A program made the position numbers and the translations under genes. Source: Streptosporangiaceae bacterium (GTDB lineage Bacteria > Actinomycetota > Actinomycetes > Streptosporangiales > Streptosporangiaceae). Taken from it: DNA of 45,996 bases. Shown here one piece after another: positions 18,372 through 27,716 of the stretch; positions within the stretch are counted from its first letter, which is position 1; every line of letters begins with the position of its first letter. The notes under the pieces were generated by a model. The model was not told the DNA's origin, did not search any database, and worked only from the letters and a program-made list of their open reading frames with translations. The stretch lies in NCBI GenBank assembly GCA_030041135.1, contig JASHOL010000373.1, positions 1-45,996 on the forward strand. The letters are read 5' to 3'.

Positions 18372-19511
18372 TCAGCAGATCTTGTGCACCCAGCCGTGCG
18401 GATCCGGGAGCTGACCGTACTGGATACCGAGAAGCTGATCACGCAGCCTCATCGTCACCTGCCCAGGTTCGTTGCCGATCGACCAGCCGCCGGCAGACCC
18501 CTTGACCTCGCCGACCGGCGTGATAACGGCCGCGGTCCCGCAGGCGAACACCTCGGTGATCTCGCCTGACTCACAGCCCGCCCGCCACTGATCCACCGAG
18601 ATCGGCTCTTCCGAGGCGGGGATGCCAAGGTCAGCCGCCAGGGTCAGCAGCGAGTCCCTGATTACCCCTGGCAACAGCGTGCCGGTCAGCGGCGGGGTCA
18701 CGATCCGCGCGTCGTCACCGGAGCCGAAGACGAAGAAGAGGTTCATACCGCCCAGTTCCTCGACCCACCGGCGCTCTGCGGCATCGAGCCAGACGACCTG
18801 GTCGCAACCATGGTCCATCGCCTGCCGCTGCCCGATCATCCCGCCCGCGTAATTCCCGCCTGTCTTGGCCGCGCCAGTGCCGCCGACCGCGGCCCTGATG
18901 TAGCCATCGGCGAGCCAGACTGACACCGGCCGGAGCCCGCCGGCGAAATAGGCGCCCGCCGGCGACGCAATGACGACGAACAGGAAGGACGAGGATGGAT
19001 GGCTCACGCTCAGCCCGACGTGCGTGGCGATCATGAAGGGGCGCAGGTAGAGGCTGCGCTCGCTGACGGTGGGTACCCAGTCCCGGTCCTGCGTCACCAG
19101 CAGCTCGAGTGCGTGAATGAACGTGTCCTGTGGCAGCTCGGGCATCGCCATCCGGCGGGCGGAGTTGATGAGCCTCGCAGCATTGGCGGCCGGCCGGAAC
19201 ATCACGATGGGACCGCCGGCCTGCCGGTAGGCCTTCAGCCCTTCGAAGATCTCCTGGCCGTAGTGGAAGACGTGGCTTGCCGGATTCAGGCTGAGCGGAC
19301 CGTACGGGCGCAGCTGGGCGTCATGCCAGCCGACCTCGGCCGTCCAGGCGATCGTCATCATGTGATCGGTGAACACCCGGCCGAATCCTGGATCGGCCAT
19401 GAGCTCGGCTCGCCGGGCCGCAGGAACGGGCTCAGCGGTCGGGTTTAGGGCAAATGAGATGTCATGATTCGCATCTGCGGTCATCGATGCACCTTCCCTG
19501 AGTCCGGCCAT
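18372..19511 (-). CDS. ilvE: Branched-chain amino acid aminotransferase
   Basis: HVFHYGQEIFEGLKAYRQAGGPIVMFRP...SLYLRPFMIAT...GGNYAGGMIGQRQAMDHGCDQVVWLDAAERRWVEELGGMN. Confidence 0.97.
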   Translation of the reverse strand: MAGLREGASMTADANHDISFALNPTAEPVPAARRAELMADPGFGRVFTDHMMTIAWTAEVGWHDAQLRPYGPLSLNPASHVFHYGQEIFEGLKAYRQAGGPIVMFRPAANAARLINSARRMAMPELPQDTFIHALELLVTQDRDWVPTVSERSLYLRPFMIATHVGLSVSHPSSSFLFVVIASPAGAYFAGGLRPVSVWLADGYIRAAVGGTGAAKTGGNYAGGMIGQRQAMDHGCDQVVWLDAAERRWVEELGGMNLFFVFGSGDDARIVTPPLTGTLLPGVIRDSLLTLAADLGIPASEEPISVDQWRAGCESGEITEVFACGTAAVITPVGEVKGSAGGWSIGNEPGQVTMRLRDQLLGIQYGQLPDPHGWVHKIC

Positions 19512-19542
19512 GGCGCCGTTGCCAAGACCGTCACTGCCAAAG

Positions 19543-20592
19543 CTAGCTCGCCACCCGCTCTGCTATGTCGTCCCCGATCTCCGGCGTTGCCCGCGGGGAC
19601 CACGCCCCCTGTCGTTCCAGCAGGTCATCGGATACGGCCTGCTCGATCCTGGCGGCCTCGGCCGTCAGTCCAAGATGCTGGCAGAGCATGGCCGCGGAAA
19701 GGATCGCCGCCGTCGGATCAGCCTTCTGCATGCCCGCGATGTCCGGAGCGCTGCCGTGGACCGGCTCGAACGTGCTCGGCGCCGTGCGCTCCGGATTGAT
19801 GCTTGCCCCGGCGGCGAGACCGATCCCGCCCGCCACGGCCGCGCCGAGCGAGGTCAGGATGTCGCCGAAGAGGTTGTCGGTGACGATGACGTCGAAGCGC
19901 TCTGGCTTGGTGAGGAAGTAGACGGCCGCGGCGTCCATGTGGCAGTACTCGGTGCTGATACCGGGGAACTCCGCCGCGGCCTCGGTGACCGCGCGCCGCC
20001 ATAGGTCGCCTGCATACGCGAGCACGTTGGTCTTGTGCACCAGCGTGAGCTTGCGCCGCGGCCGCTGGGCCGCGCACTGCAGCGCGTACCGCGCCACCCG
20101 CTTGACCCCGAAGGCGGTGTTGATGCTCTCCTGCGTCGCCACCTCTTCTGGGGTCCCGCGCCTCATGATCCCGCCTGCCTCGATGTAGGGACCCTCGGTG
20201 CCCTCGCGCACAACGAGCATGTCGATCGACTCGCTCCGCACCCCGGCCAGCGGGGTTGCCACGCCAGGGTAAAGGCGCACGGGGCGGAGGTTGACGTACT
20301 GATCGAACTCGAACCTGAGCTTGAGCGGGAGGCCGCGCTCCAGCACACCGCTCGGCACGGTCGGGTCACCGACCGCGCCGAGCAAAATCGCATCCTGGCC
20401 GGATAGTTCGGACAGGACGGCCTTCGGCAGCACCTCGCCGGTCCGGTTGTAGCGCTCCGAGCCCAGGTCATAGCTGGTCGGGTCGATACCGACGGTGCCG
20501 AGCGCGCCCAGGACCTTGATCGCCTCGGCGACAACTTCCGGGCCGATCCCGTCGCCGCCGATGACTGCAAGCCTGATGCTCCGCTCTGCCAC
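19543..20592 (-). CDS. leuB: 3-isopropylmalate dehydrogenase
   Basis: [25 protein letters not shown]...[15 protein letters not shown]...[35 protein letters not shown]...[13 protein letters not shown]. Confidence 0.97.
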   Translation of the reverse strand: MAERSIRLAVIGGDGIGPEVVAEAIKVLGALGTVGIDPTSYDLGSERYNRTGEVLPKAVLSELSGQDAILLGAVGDPTVPSGVLERGLPLKLRFEFDQYVNLRPVRLYPGVATPLAGVRSESIDMLVVREGTEGPYIEAGGIMRRGTPEEVATQESINTAFGVKRVARYALQCAAQRPRRKLTLVHKTNVLAYAGDLWRRAVTEAAAEFPGISTEYCHMDAAAVYFLTKPERFDVIVTDNLFGDILTSLGAAVAGGIGLAAGASINPERTAPSTFEPVHGSAPDIAGMQKADPTAAILSAAMLCQHLGLTAEAARIEQAVSDDLLERQGAWSPRATPEIGDDIAERVAS

Positions 20593-20687
20593 GGCAGTAC
20601 CTTACTGGCCGGCCTGAGCCGGATGGCAATATCGGCATCCGGCGCCGACATCGGCGACCTCCGCCGCCGCCGCCGGTCGGCCGGCCA

Positions 20688-20722
20688 GGTCGGCTGGCCC
20701 GGTCGGCTGGCCCGGTCGGCTG
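20688..20722. repeat. 13-bp tandem repeat (ggtcggctggccc x2.7) in the serA-leuB intergenic region
   Basis: Read directly: ggtcggctggccc ggtcggctggccc ggtcggctg. Confidence 0.85.
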
Positions 20723-20748
20723 CTTGTCGTAGGCCGCAGGCGAACCGG

Positions 20749-22338
20749 TCAGGTCCCGTCGAGGTCGACGACCGTCGCCAGCGTGGCGCCTGTCCCATCG
20801 GCGATCTCGGTGAGCACCTCGGGCGGCACAGCCGAGTCAACCGAGAGGACGATCATGGCGTCGCCGCCCTGGGCATGCCGGCAGACCTGCATCTGGGCGA
20901 TGTTGATCTGCCGGCTGCCGAGCCGCTGGCCGACGGTTCCCACCACGCCGGGCCGGTCGACGTAACCCAGGAAGATCATGTGCGCGGCCGGGGCGATCTC
21001 GGCGGCGAGCCCGTTGACCTCAACCAGGCGCTCGGACTGGCGCAGTCCGCTCAAGGTGCCGCCGAGCGAGACGAGCCTGCCGTCGGGAGCGGTGCCGCGG
21101 ATCGTGAGCAGGTGCCGCCAGTCCTGGCTCACCTCGTCGGCGGTCATCGTGACCTCGACTCCGCGTTCCTTGGCGACCAGCGGCGCGTTGACATAGGTGA
21201 CCGGCTCCTCGGTCACGTCCGCGAACAGCCCCTTCATCACGGCCAGCTCAACGACCCTGATATCGAGGCTCGCGATCTCGCCCTTGACCTCGATGGCGAC
21301 CGCGGCGGTTGCACCCCCGGCGAGGGCGGCAAAGATCCGCCCCAGTTTTTCGGCGAGCGGTAGCCACGGCCGCAGTTCCTCGGCGACGATGCCGCCCTGC
21401 ACGTTGACGGCATCCGCCACGAACTCGCCGTCGAGGGCGAGCCGGACCGACCTCACGACCTGAGTGCCAGCCTTCTCCTGAGCCTCGGAGGTGCTGGCGC
21501 CGAGATGCGGCGTCACGACTACGTTGTCGAAGCCGAACAGAGGGCTGTCGGTGCACGGCTCCTTGGCATACACGTCGATGCCCGCGCCCGCAACGCGGCC
21601 CTCCCGCAGCGCCGCCGCCAGCGCGACCTCGTCCACGATCCCGCCCCGCGCGGCATTGATGATCCGGACCTCGGGCTTTACCTGATGCAGTTCGCGGTCG
21701 CCGATCAGGCCGACGGTCTCGGCGTTCTTCGGCAGGTGCACGCTGATGAAGTCGGCCTCAGCCAGCAGTTCGTCCAGACCGACCATGCGCACCCCGAGCT
21801 GAGTCGACCGGGCGGCGGAGACGTACGGATCGTAGGCAATCACCCTCATCTCGAAGGCGGCCAGCCGCTCGGCCACCATCGCCCCGATCCGCCCGAGGCC
21901 AAGGATGCCGATGACCTTGTCCTGAAGCTCCACTCCCGTGTAGGCGGAGCGGTCCCATTGGCCGCTCCTCAGCGACGCCATTGCCTGCGGAACGTTGCGG
22001 GCCAGCGCGAGCAGCAACGCGATGGCATGCTCGGCCGCGCTGACGACGTTAGAGGCGGGCGCGTTCACGACCATGACGCCGGCCTTCGTCGCGGCCTCGA
22101 CATCGATGTTGTCGAGCCCGACGCCCGCCCTGGCAATTACGCGCAGCTTTGGCGCGTGGCTGAGGGCCTCGGCATCGATCTTCGTTGCACTGCGCACGAT
22201 GACGGCGTCAGCGTCGCCAAGCGCCGACAGCAGTTTGTCCCGATCGCCACCGTCGGTATAACGGACTTCGTAGGAGGACTCAAGTAGCGCGATTCCGGCT
22301 GGGGAGAGCGCCTCGGCCACGAGTACGACAGCAGGCAC
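20749..22338 (-). CDS. serA: Phosphoglycerate dehydrogenase
   Basis: 529 aa; KLRVIARAGVGLDNIDVEAATKAGVMVVNAPASNVVSAAEHAIALLLALARN...GILGLGRIGAMVAERL...; C-terminal ACT domain. Confidence 0.97.
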   Translation of the reverse strand: MPAVVLVAEALSPAGIALLESSYEVRYTDGGDRDKLLSALGDADAVIVRSATKIDAEALSHAPKLRVIARAGVGLDNIDVEAATKAGVMVVNAPASNVVSAAEHAIALLLALARNVPQAMASLRSGQWDRSAYTGVELQDKVIGILGLGRIGAMVAERLAAFEMRVIAYDPYVSAARSTQLGVRMVGLDELLAEADFISVHLPKNAETVGLIGDRELHQVKPEVRIINAARGGIVDEVALAAALREGRVAGAGIDVYAKEPCTDSPLFGFDNVVVTPHLGASTSEAQEKAGTQVVRSVRLALDGEFVADAVNVQGGIVAEELRPWLPLAEKLGRIFAALAGGATAAVAIEVKGEIASLDIRVVELAVMKGLFADVTEEPVTYVNAPLVAKERGVEVTMTADEVSQDWRHLLTIRGTAPDGRLVSLGGTLSGLRQSERLVEVNGLAAEIAPAAHMIFLGYVDRPGVVGTVGQRLGSRQINIAQMQVCRHAQGGDAMIVLSVDSAVPPEVLTEIADGTGATLATVVDLDGT

Positions 22339-22381
22339 GGGTCCTCCGTAGCGCGTCGGGCTTCACAGTCTATCGGTGAGC

Positions 22382-22399
22382 TTGTGAACCTCTTCACAA
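22382..22399. promoter_or_regulatory. Palindromic operator candidate upstream of serA
   Basis: TTGTGAA-cctc-TTCACAA, perfect 7-bp arms. It lies just upstream of the -10-like TAGACT of the minus-strand serA promoter. Confidence 0.45.
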
Positions 22400-22417
22400 C
22401 CGCCGGGCCCGCCCGGC

Positions 22418-25087
22418 CTAGCCGGCCGGCGCCGTCGCGGCCGCGTCGGAGGCCGACCCGGCAAGTCCGGCCTCGCCATCGTGAGCGATCGGCTCGCGTG
22501 GCTCGTCCTCATGGTCCGCGCTTTGTTCAGCTGGCTCGCCGCGGGCGTGCCTGAGGTCGGCGAAGCTCTCGACGCCTGGCGCGGTCATCGGCTTGGCTAC
22601 CAGGAATCCCTGTCCGAGGCCGCAGCCCATGGCTCGCAGCAGCTCAAGCTGTTCCGGCCGCTCGATGCCCTCGGCGACGACCTCGATGCCCAGGTCGTGC
22701 CCGACCTGCACGATCGTCCTGGTCAGCATCGCCAGCGTCCCGTCGGTACCGAGCCCGGCGACAAATGACGGATCGATCTTGATGATGTCGACCGGGAGCT
22801 GACGAAGATAAGCGAGCGAGGCGTAGCCCGTGCCGAAGTCGTCGATGGCCAGCCGCACGCCGAGCTGCCGGAGCCCGCCAAGCTCGTCGAGTATCGGCCC
22901 GGCCACCTCTATGAGCACGCGCTCGGTGACCTCGAGGGTCAGCGCGGATCGAGGCAGCCCGGAGTCGTCGATGGCAGTGAGCACCAACTCCGCGAACCGG
23001 GGCGCGCTCACCTGGCGGAGAGAGAAGTTCACCGACAACCCGATCTGCCAGCCTGTCTCCCGCCACTGCGCCGCCTGCTGGCAGGCCTCGCGTAGCACCC
23101 AGTCGCCGAGCGCGACAATCAGTCCCGACTCCTCGGCAATGCTGAGGAACTCAGCCGTCGGCACCTGCTCACCGCGGCGAGACCAGCGCACGAGGGCCTC
23201 TACGCCGGCCACCCGCGAGGTCGAGAGCTCCACCAGCGGCTGATACTCGATGGTCAGGCCGCCCTCCGCGATGGCCTGGCGCAGGTCGGTCGCGAGCTCC
23301 AGCCGCCTGATGACATCGGCATGCATGTGGGCCGCGAAGACCTCAACCTTGTCGCCGCCGGCCTCCTTAGCCCTGGCCATGGCCAGGTCGGCGTTGCGCA
23401 GGAGGTGCTCGCCGACGTCCGGGCCGGCGAAGGCGACGCCCAGGGCGGCCGTCATGGTGACGTCGTGGTCTGCGACCTCGAACGGGGCGGATGCGATGGC
23501 ACTGGCCAGCCGCTCGGCCATGTCAACGATCTCCTGCGGGCTAGCCGGGTGCTCGACCAGGATCGCGAACTCGTCATCAGCCCAGCGGGCGACGGTGTCG
23601 TGCGCCGGGACCAGGCCCCGCAGGCGCCGCCCCACCTGGGCCAGCAGCAGATCGCCGGCCCCGTGGCCGACCGAGTCGTTGATGGCGGTGAACCCATCGA
23701 GATCGACGAAGATCGCCCCGGGGCGCTCCAGCCGATTGGCGCTCGCGCCGACCGGCTGCCGGGCGAGGAGATCCTTCGCCCGCTCCTCCAGGTAGGCCCG
23801 GTTGGGCAGGCCGGTGAGCCCGTCGTGGAAGGTCAGGTGAGTCACCTGCTTGCGCAGCGCTATCTGGTCGCTGACGTCCCTGGCCGTGACGAGCATGGCG
23901 TTCTGCCCGCCGCCTGCATACCGTGAGACGGTAGCCCGCACGTCCCGCCAGGTACCGTCCGCGGCTCGCACCTGGCAGGCGAGGCTCGCGGCCGGAGCCG
24001 TTGCGCCTGACGTGGCCAGCGCCGCGGCCCGCATCGCGCCGACCCGGTCATCGGGGTGCACCAGATCGGTCAGCCGCCGTCCGGCGAGTTGCTGCGGTTC
24101 GTACCCATAGCGCGACACGGCCTGACTGGCGTAGGTGACCAGTCCGCCCGCGTCACACAGGAGCACGACGTCGCTGGTCCGCTCGGCCAGTTGCAGGAAC
24201 TTGCTGCCCGACAGCTCGGCCAGCTCCGTCGTGGCGGCTGCTCGCAGGACCAGGCCGCCGGCCCTGGTGGCCAGGGCCAGGATCAGGGCGCACCCGGCGA
24301 TCACCGGGACCTGACCGCCGTTTCCCCCGGTCACAAGCGCGAACATCAACATAACGACGGCGGCCACGCTCGCGACGGTCAGCCCGAGCGCGGTCCCAAG
24401 CACAGCCGGCCAGCCTGGACGCGAGTCATCGGCCTGCTCGCCCGCGGCCGCGGGCGTGCGGTCGGGCAGGCCGCTGGCTCCGAGCACGCAGATCGCGAGC
24501 AGCCAAGCCAGCTGCGGCCCGGTCCCAGCAGGCGCACCCGAAGCGCGGGCCTGGACGGCAAGCAGATCACCGAGCGTCGCCGCCCCGAGGGCGAGGTAGG
24601 GCGGCAGCGCGGCGCGCCCGCCCCGCAGCACCACGGCCAGCGTGCCGCCGAGAACGACCAGGTCGATTAGCGGGTGGATGAGATCGACGATGAACGACCC
24701 AGCCCCGATGTCCGCAGCGAGGTAAGCGGACCGCAGCACGGCGATCCAGAAGATGCCGAAAGTCCCGAGGCTGAGCAGGGAGCCGTCAACCAGTTGGCCG
24801 AAGCGGTCGGCCGCTCGGTCGGCCGGAGCCAGCCTGATCATGCCGATGACGAGCGGGATCAGCCCAAGCAACGCGAGGAGATCGGTGAGAGACAGCTGGA
24901 CTGCGGTGGGCGATGCCGACCCGACGGCAGCGACCTGGGCAATGAACGCCGCGCCCCATGCCGCAGCCGAGGCGGCGAGCCACCGGTAGGCGGGCCCGCC
25001 CGCACGCGCGTGCCGGAGCAGCAGCCCGGTCGCCGCCAGCGCGACTAGCGCGCCGACGACCGTCCATGCTGGGGACCCAGGGCTCAT
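22418..25087 (-). CDS. Membrane PAS-GGDEF-EAL composite protein (GGDEF motif degenerate: ADDEF)
   Basis: Multi-TM N-terminus, PAS (FLQLAERTSDVVLLCDAGGLVTYAS), GGDEF domain with RWADDEFAILVE, EAL domain with GVEALVRW and DDFGTGYASLAYLRQLPVDIIKID. Confidence 0.9.
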   Translation of the reverse strand: MSPGSPAWTVVGALVALAATGLLLRHARAGGPAYRWLAASAAAWGAAFIAQVAAVGSASPTAVQLSLTDLLALLGLIPLVIGMIRLAPADRAADRFGQLVDGSLLSLGTFGIFWIAVLRSAYLAADIGAGSFIVDLIHPLIDLVVLGGTLAVVLRGGRAALPPYLALGAATLGDLLAVQARASGAPAGTGPQLAWLLAICVLGASGLPDRTPAAAGEQADDSRPGWPAVLGTALGLTVASVAAVVMLMFALVTGGNGGQVPVIAGCALILALATRAGGLVLRAAATTELAELSGSKFLQLAERTSDVVLLCDAGGLVTYASQAVSRYGYEPQQLAGRRLTDLVHPDDRVGAMRAAALATSGATAPAASLACQVRAADGTWRDVRATVSRYAGGGQNAMLVTARDVSDQIALRKQVTHLTFHDGLTGLPNRAYLEERAKDLLARQPVGASANRLERPGAIFVDLDGFTAINDSVGHGAGDLLLAQVGRRLRGLVPAHDTVARWADDEFAILVEHPASPQEIVDMAERLASAIASAPFEVADHDVTMTAALGVAFAGPDVGEHLLRNADLAMARAKEAGGDKVEVFAAHMHADVIRRLELATDLRQAIAEGGLTIEYQPLVELSTSRVAGVEALVRWSRRGEQVPTAEFLSIAEESGLIVALGDWVLREACQQAAQWRETGWQIGLSVNFSLRQVSAPRFAELVLTAIDDSGLPRSALTLEVTERVLIEVAGPILDELGGLRQLGVRLAIDDFGTGYASLAYLRQLPVDIIKIDPSFVAGLGTDGTLAMLTRTIVQVGHDLGIEVVAEGIERPEQLELLRAMGCGLGQGFLVAKPMTAPGVESFADLRHARGEPAEQSADHEDEPREPIAHDGEAGLAGSASDAAATAPAG

Positions 25088-25215
25088 CGCAGACTGCCGA
25101 CGGCAAATTCGTCCGCTGGGGACGCGAAGTGCCCGGACACAGTGCCCGCCGGCACCGAACGTCCGATCACCTGACCTCCTTGGTGAACAGCCTCGTCGCG
25201 GCGCGGCCACCCCGC

Positions 25216-25243
25216 CCTGCGGGCCTGCCTGCAGGCCCGCAGG
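25216..25243. repeat. Perfect 12-bp inverted repeat with 4-nt loop
   Basis: CCTGCGGGCCTG-cctg-CAGGCCCGCAGG upstream of the GGDEF-EAL gene. Confidence 0.8.
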
Positions 25244-25582
25244 CGCGTGTCACCGCGACGGGGAGGCCAGCGGCCTACTCGGCCTGGTGGGTATTGCTGC
25301 CGTGCCTTGGCTCCTCATCGAGCTTCTGAAAGACACGACTCGCCAGCAGCCGCCATTTGTTCCAGCAGGCGTGCGTGATTCGTCAGTGAACCTAGCGCGC
25401 TTCTCGCAAAGTGCGCGGAGCACATTGCTTAAACACTGTACGGGTCGCAGGTCACGCTTCGATTGAGGAAGGGCCTACACAAGGCGACAACTGGACGCCT
25501 CCCCGTGACGAGTCGGAAATGCGAGCCTGTGGCTGGTTATCACGGTGTGACGGAGTCGTATTGATCACGGTGCGACCAGCGG

Positions 25583-25928
25583 CTAGCAGTCGCCGGTGAT
25601 CACGTTGGCCAACGGCTGACCGGCCAGGTAGCGGTTCCGACGTGCTGGCATCGTGGACGCCGCGTGCATTGCACAGCACGGCTCCGGGGGGAACGAAGGG
25701 TCGGACCCGGTCGAAGCCGGCCGTCAGCGTTTGCACCACCTTCAGCCGCCCCATCTGCGCCATGGCAGTGACGGCCTCGAGCGCGGGAAAGAACGGCGGC
25801 ACGTAGAACTCGAGCTCCGGCGCGCTCTCCGGCAGGCTGCCGCCATCGGGCACGACGACCTCGACGGCCACGTCGTCTAGACCGTCCGTCGCGTCAGCTA
25901 CTTGCTGCACGGGGACCCAGATCAGCAT
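25583..25928 (-). pseudogene. D-2-hydroxyacid dehydrogenase remnant: N-terminus joined to C-terminal tail (internal deletion)
   Basis: N-terminal MLIWVPVQQVADATDGLDDVAVEVVVPDGGS...LKVVQTLTAGFDRVRPFVPPGAVLCNARGVHDASTSE runs directly, in a shifted frame, into RNRYLAGQPLANVITGDC* (25583-25639), which resembles the extreme C-terminus of the same family. Confidence 0.7.
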
Positions 25929-27612
25929 GCGCAGACCTCGCTCTACCGGTTCGGCCGCCCGCAGTCGCGAGCTTGCGTTCCGCCGCGCCCGGGTCCGTTG
26001 CCGTCGCAGGATACTGCCGGGTCTCGATGCGCGGAAAGAGCGGTCTGGGCCGGGGCAGGATGCCGGCCGAGTCGTCGCAGGCGGCGGCGATGCGCGCGGC
26101 CAGGTCGGGCAGGAACGGCCAGATTTCGGCGGCCAGGATCTGGCACGCCGACACGAGCGCGCCAAGCACCGCGTCCAGCCGGGTTCCGGCGGAGGCGTCG
26201 CCGGCCCGCTCGGCCCTGGCCAGGTGCCACGGCTCGGTCGCGTCCACGTAGCGGTTGGCCTGCTCGACGATCCGCCAGACCGCCGCGGCGGCGGCGCGGA
26301 AGTCGAAGTCTGCCAGCGCCGCCCGCACGCCCGCGGGTGCCCGCTCGATCGCGGTTCGCAGGCCGGCCGCGTCCTCGGGCCAGTCCGGCGCGCCGGCCGC
26401 GGAACCGGGCCCGCCCGGAACCGCGGCCAGCCACCTGGTCGTGCCGGCCGGCCACGGGCAGGGCCTGATGACCCCGGCCCGGCTTGAATGGACCAGCGCG
26501 ACGACCCGGCTGACCAGGTTGCCAAGGCCGTTGGCGAGATCCTCGTTCGCCCTGGCGATCAGCCGCTCAACGCTGAAGTCGGTGTCGCCCGTCCTCGGCA
26601 CCTCGCGCAGCAGCCACCAGCGCAGCGCGTCGACCCCGTACTCGCCGGCCAGCTCGACCGGGTCGGTCCGGCGACGGCTGGACTCGGGCGCCGACTTGCT
26701 GATCTTGTGGCCGTCCACGGTGAGATAGTCGTGCACGAAGATCTCGGTCGGCACCGGTTCCCCCGCCGAGAGCAAGATGGCGGGCCAGTAGACGGCATGG
26801 AACCGCAGGACGCCCTTGCCGACCAGGTGCACCCGCCGGTCGGCGCCCGTCCACCACCGCTCGTAATCCTCGCCGCGGGTGCCGTAGCCGAGCGCGGTGA
26901 CGTAGTTACCGAGCGCGTCCCACCAGACGTAGATCACCTGACCGGGGTCGCCGGGAACACCGATCCCCCAGCCCCGCGCGCGGGCCACGGAGCGCGAGAT
27001 GCTGAAGTCCTCGAGGCCGCCGGCGATGAACCCGAGCACCTCGTTGCGGCGTTCGGCCGGCTCGATCCTTAGCCGGCCGGAGCTGATCAAGTCGTGCAGC
27101 CTGCCGGAATATCTGGACAGCCGGAAGAACCAGTTCTCTTCGGCCACCAACTGCGGCGGCGTGCCGTGCTCCGGGCAGTTGCCGCTATCCAGCTCGGCCT
27201 CGGTATAGAACTGCTCGCACCGGACGCAATACAGCCCTTCGTACGACCTGCGGTACAGGTCACCGCTGGCCTCGCACGCGCGCCACAGCCGCTCCACGCC
27301 CGGCCGGTGCCGTGGGTCGGTGCTCGTTCGGATGAAGTCATCGAAGCTCAGCGACAGATCGCCGCGCAGCGCCGCGAACGCGCTGGCGTTGCGGTTCACC
27401 AGTTCCCTGGTGGTGATCCCCTCCGCCTCCGCCGCGAGGACGTTCGTGAGCGAGTTGTCGTCGGTGCCGCTTTGCAGCCGGACCTCGTCGCCGATCCGGC
27501 GATGATGGCGGGCTAGCACGTCGGCTTGCACGAGCTCGAGCGCATGCCCTAGATGCGCGCGCCCGTTAACGTAAGGGATGGTGGTGCTGAGGTAAAGCCT
27601 GGTTGCGGTCAT
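25894..27612 (-). CDS. Methionyl-tRNA synthetase-like protein (class I)
   Basis: STTIPYVNGRAHLGHALELVQADVLARHHRRIGDEVRLQSGTDDNS; Zn knuckle YCVRCEQFYTEAELDSGNCPEHG; KISKS (KMSKS-type) motif; 572 aa. Confidence 0.88.
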   Translation of the reverse strand: MTATRLYLSTTIPYVNGRAHLGHALELVQADVLARHHRRIGDEVRLQSGTDDNSLTNVLAAEAEGITTRELVNRNASAFAALRGDLSLSFDDFIRTSTDPRHRPGVERLWRACEASGDLYRRSYEGLYCVRCEQFYTEAELDSGNCPEHGTPPQLVAEENWFFRLSRYSGRLHDLISSGRLRIEPAERRNEVLGFIAGGLEDFSISRSVARARGWGIGVPGDPGQVIYVWWDALGNYVTALGYGTRGEDYERWWTGADRRVHLVGKGVLRFHAVYWPAILLSAGEPVPTEIFVHDYLTVDGHKISKSAPESSRRRTDPVELAGEYGVDALRWWLLREVPRTGDTDFSVERLIARANEDLANGLGNLVSRVVALVHSSRAGVIRPCPWPAGTTRWLAAVPGGPGSAAGAPDWPEDAAGLRTAIERAPAGVRAALADFDFRAAAAAVWRIVEQANRYVDATEPWHLARAERAGDASAGTRLDAVLGALVSACQILAAEIWPFLPDLAARIAAACDDSAGILPRPRPLFPRIETRQYPATATDPGAAERKLATAGGRTGRARSAHADLGPRAASS

Positions 27613-27660
27613 CGGAACCTCCTGGGGAAGAAGTCAGGGGCACCGACCCCGCACATGAAT

Positions 27661-27680
27661 CGAGGCCCCCGGGGGCCTCG
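27661..27680 (-). promoter_or_regulatory. Candidate attenuator terminator hairpin (segments 3:4) in the MetRS-like gene leader
   Basis: CGAGGCCCCCGGGGGCCTCG, a perfect 20-nt palindrome about 50 nt upstream of the MetRS-like start. Confidence 0.6.
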
Positions 27681-27716
27681 TGCGGACTACGTCCGAGCGT
27701 ACTGAGATGGCCCCGG

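Noticed and set aside
20035-22287. Long plus-strand ORFs antisense to leuB and serA (e.g. 21505..22287)
   Set aside because: Mirror ORFs from GC-rich codon bias; the minus-strand genes are unambiguous.
25929-26525. N-terminal ~199 codons of the 357-aa ORF 25452..26525
   Set aside because: Only the part from codon 200 (25928) is protein-like (dehydrogenase remnant); the rest is an off-frame reading of the MetRS-like gene.
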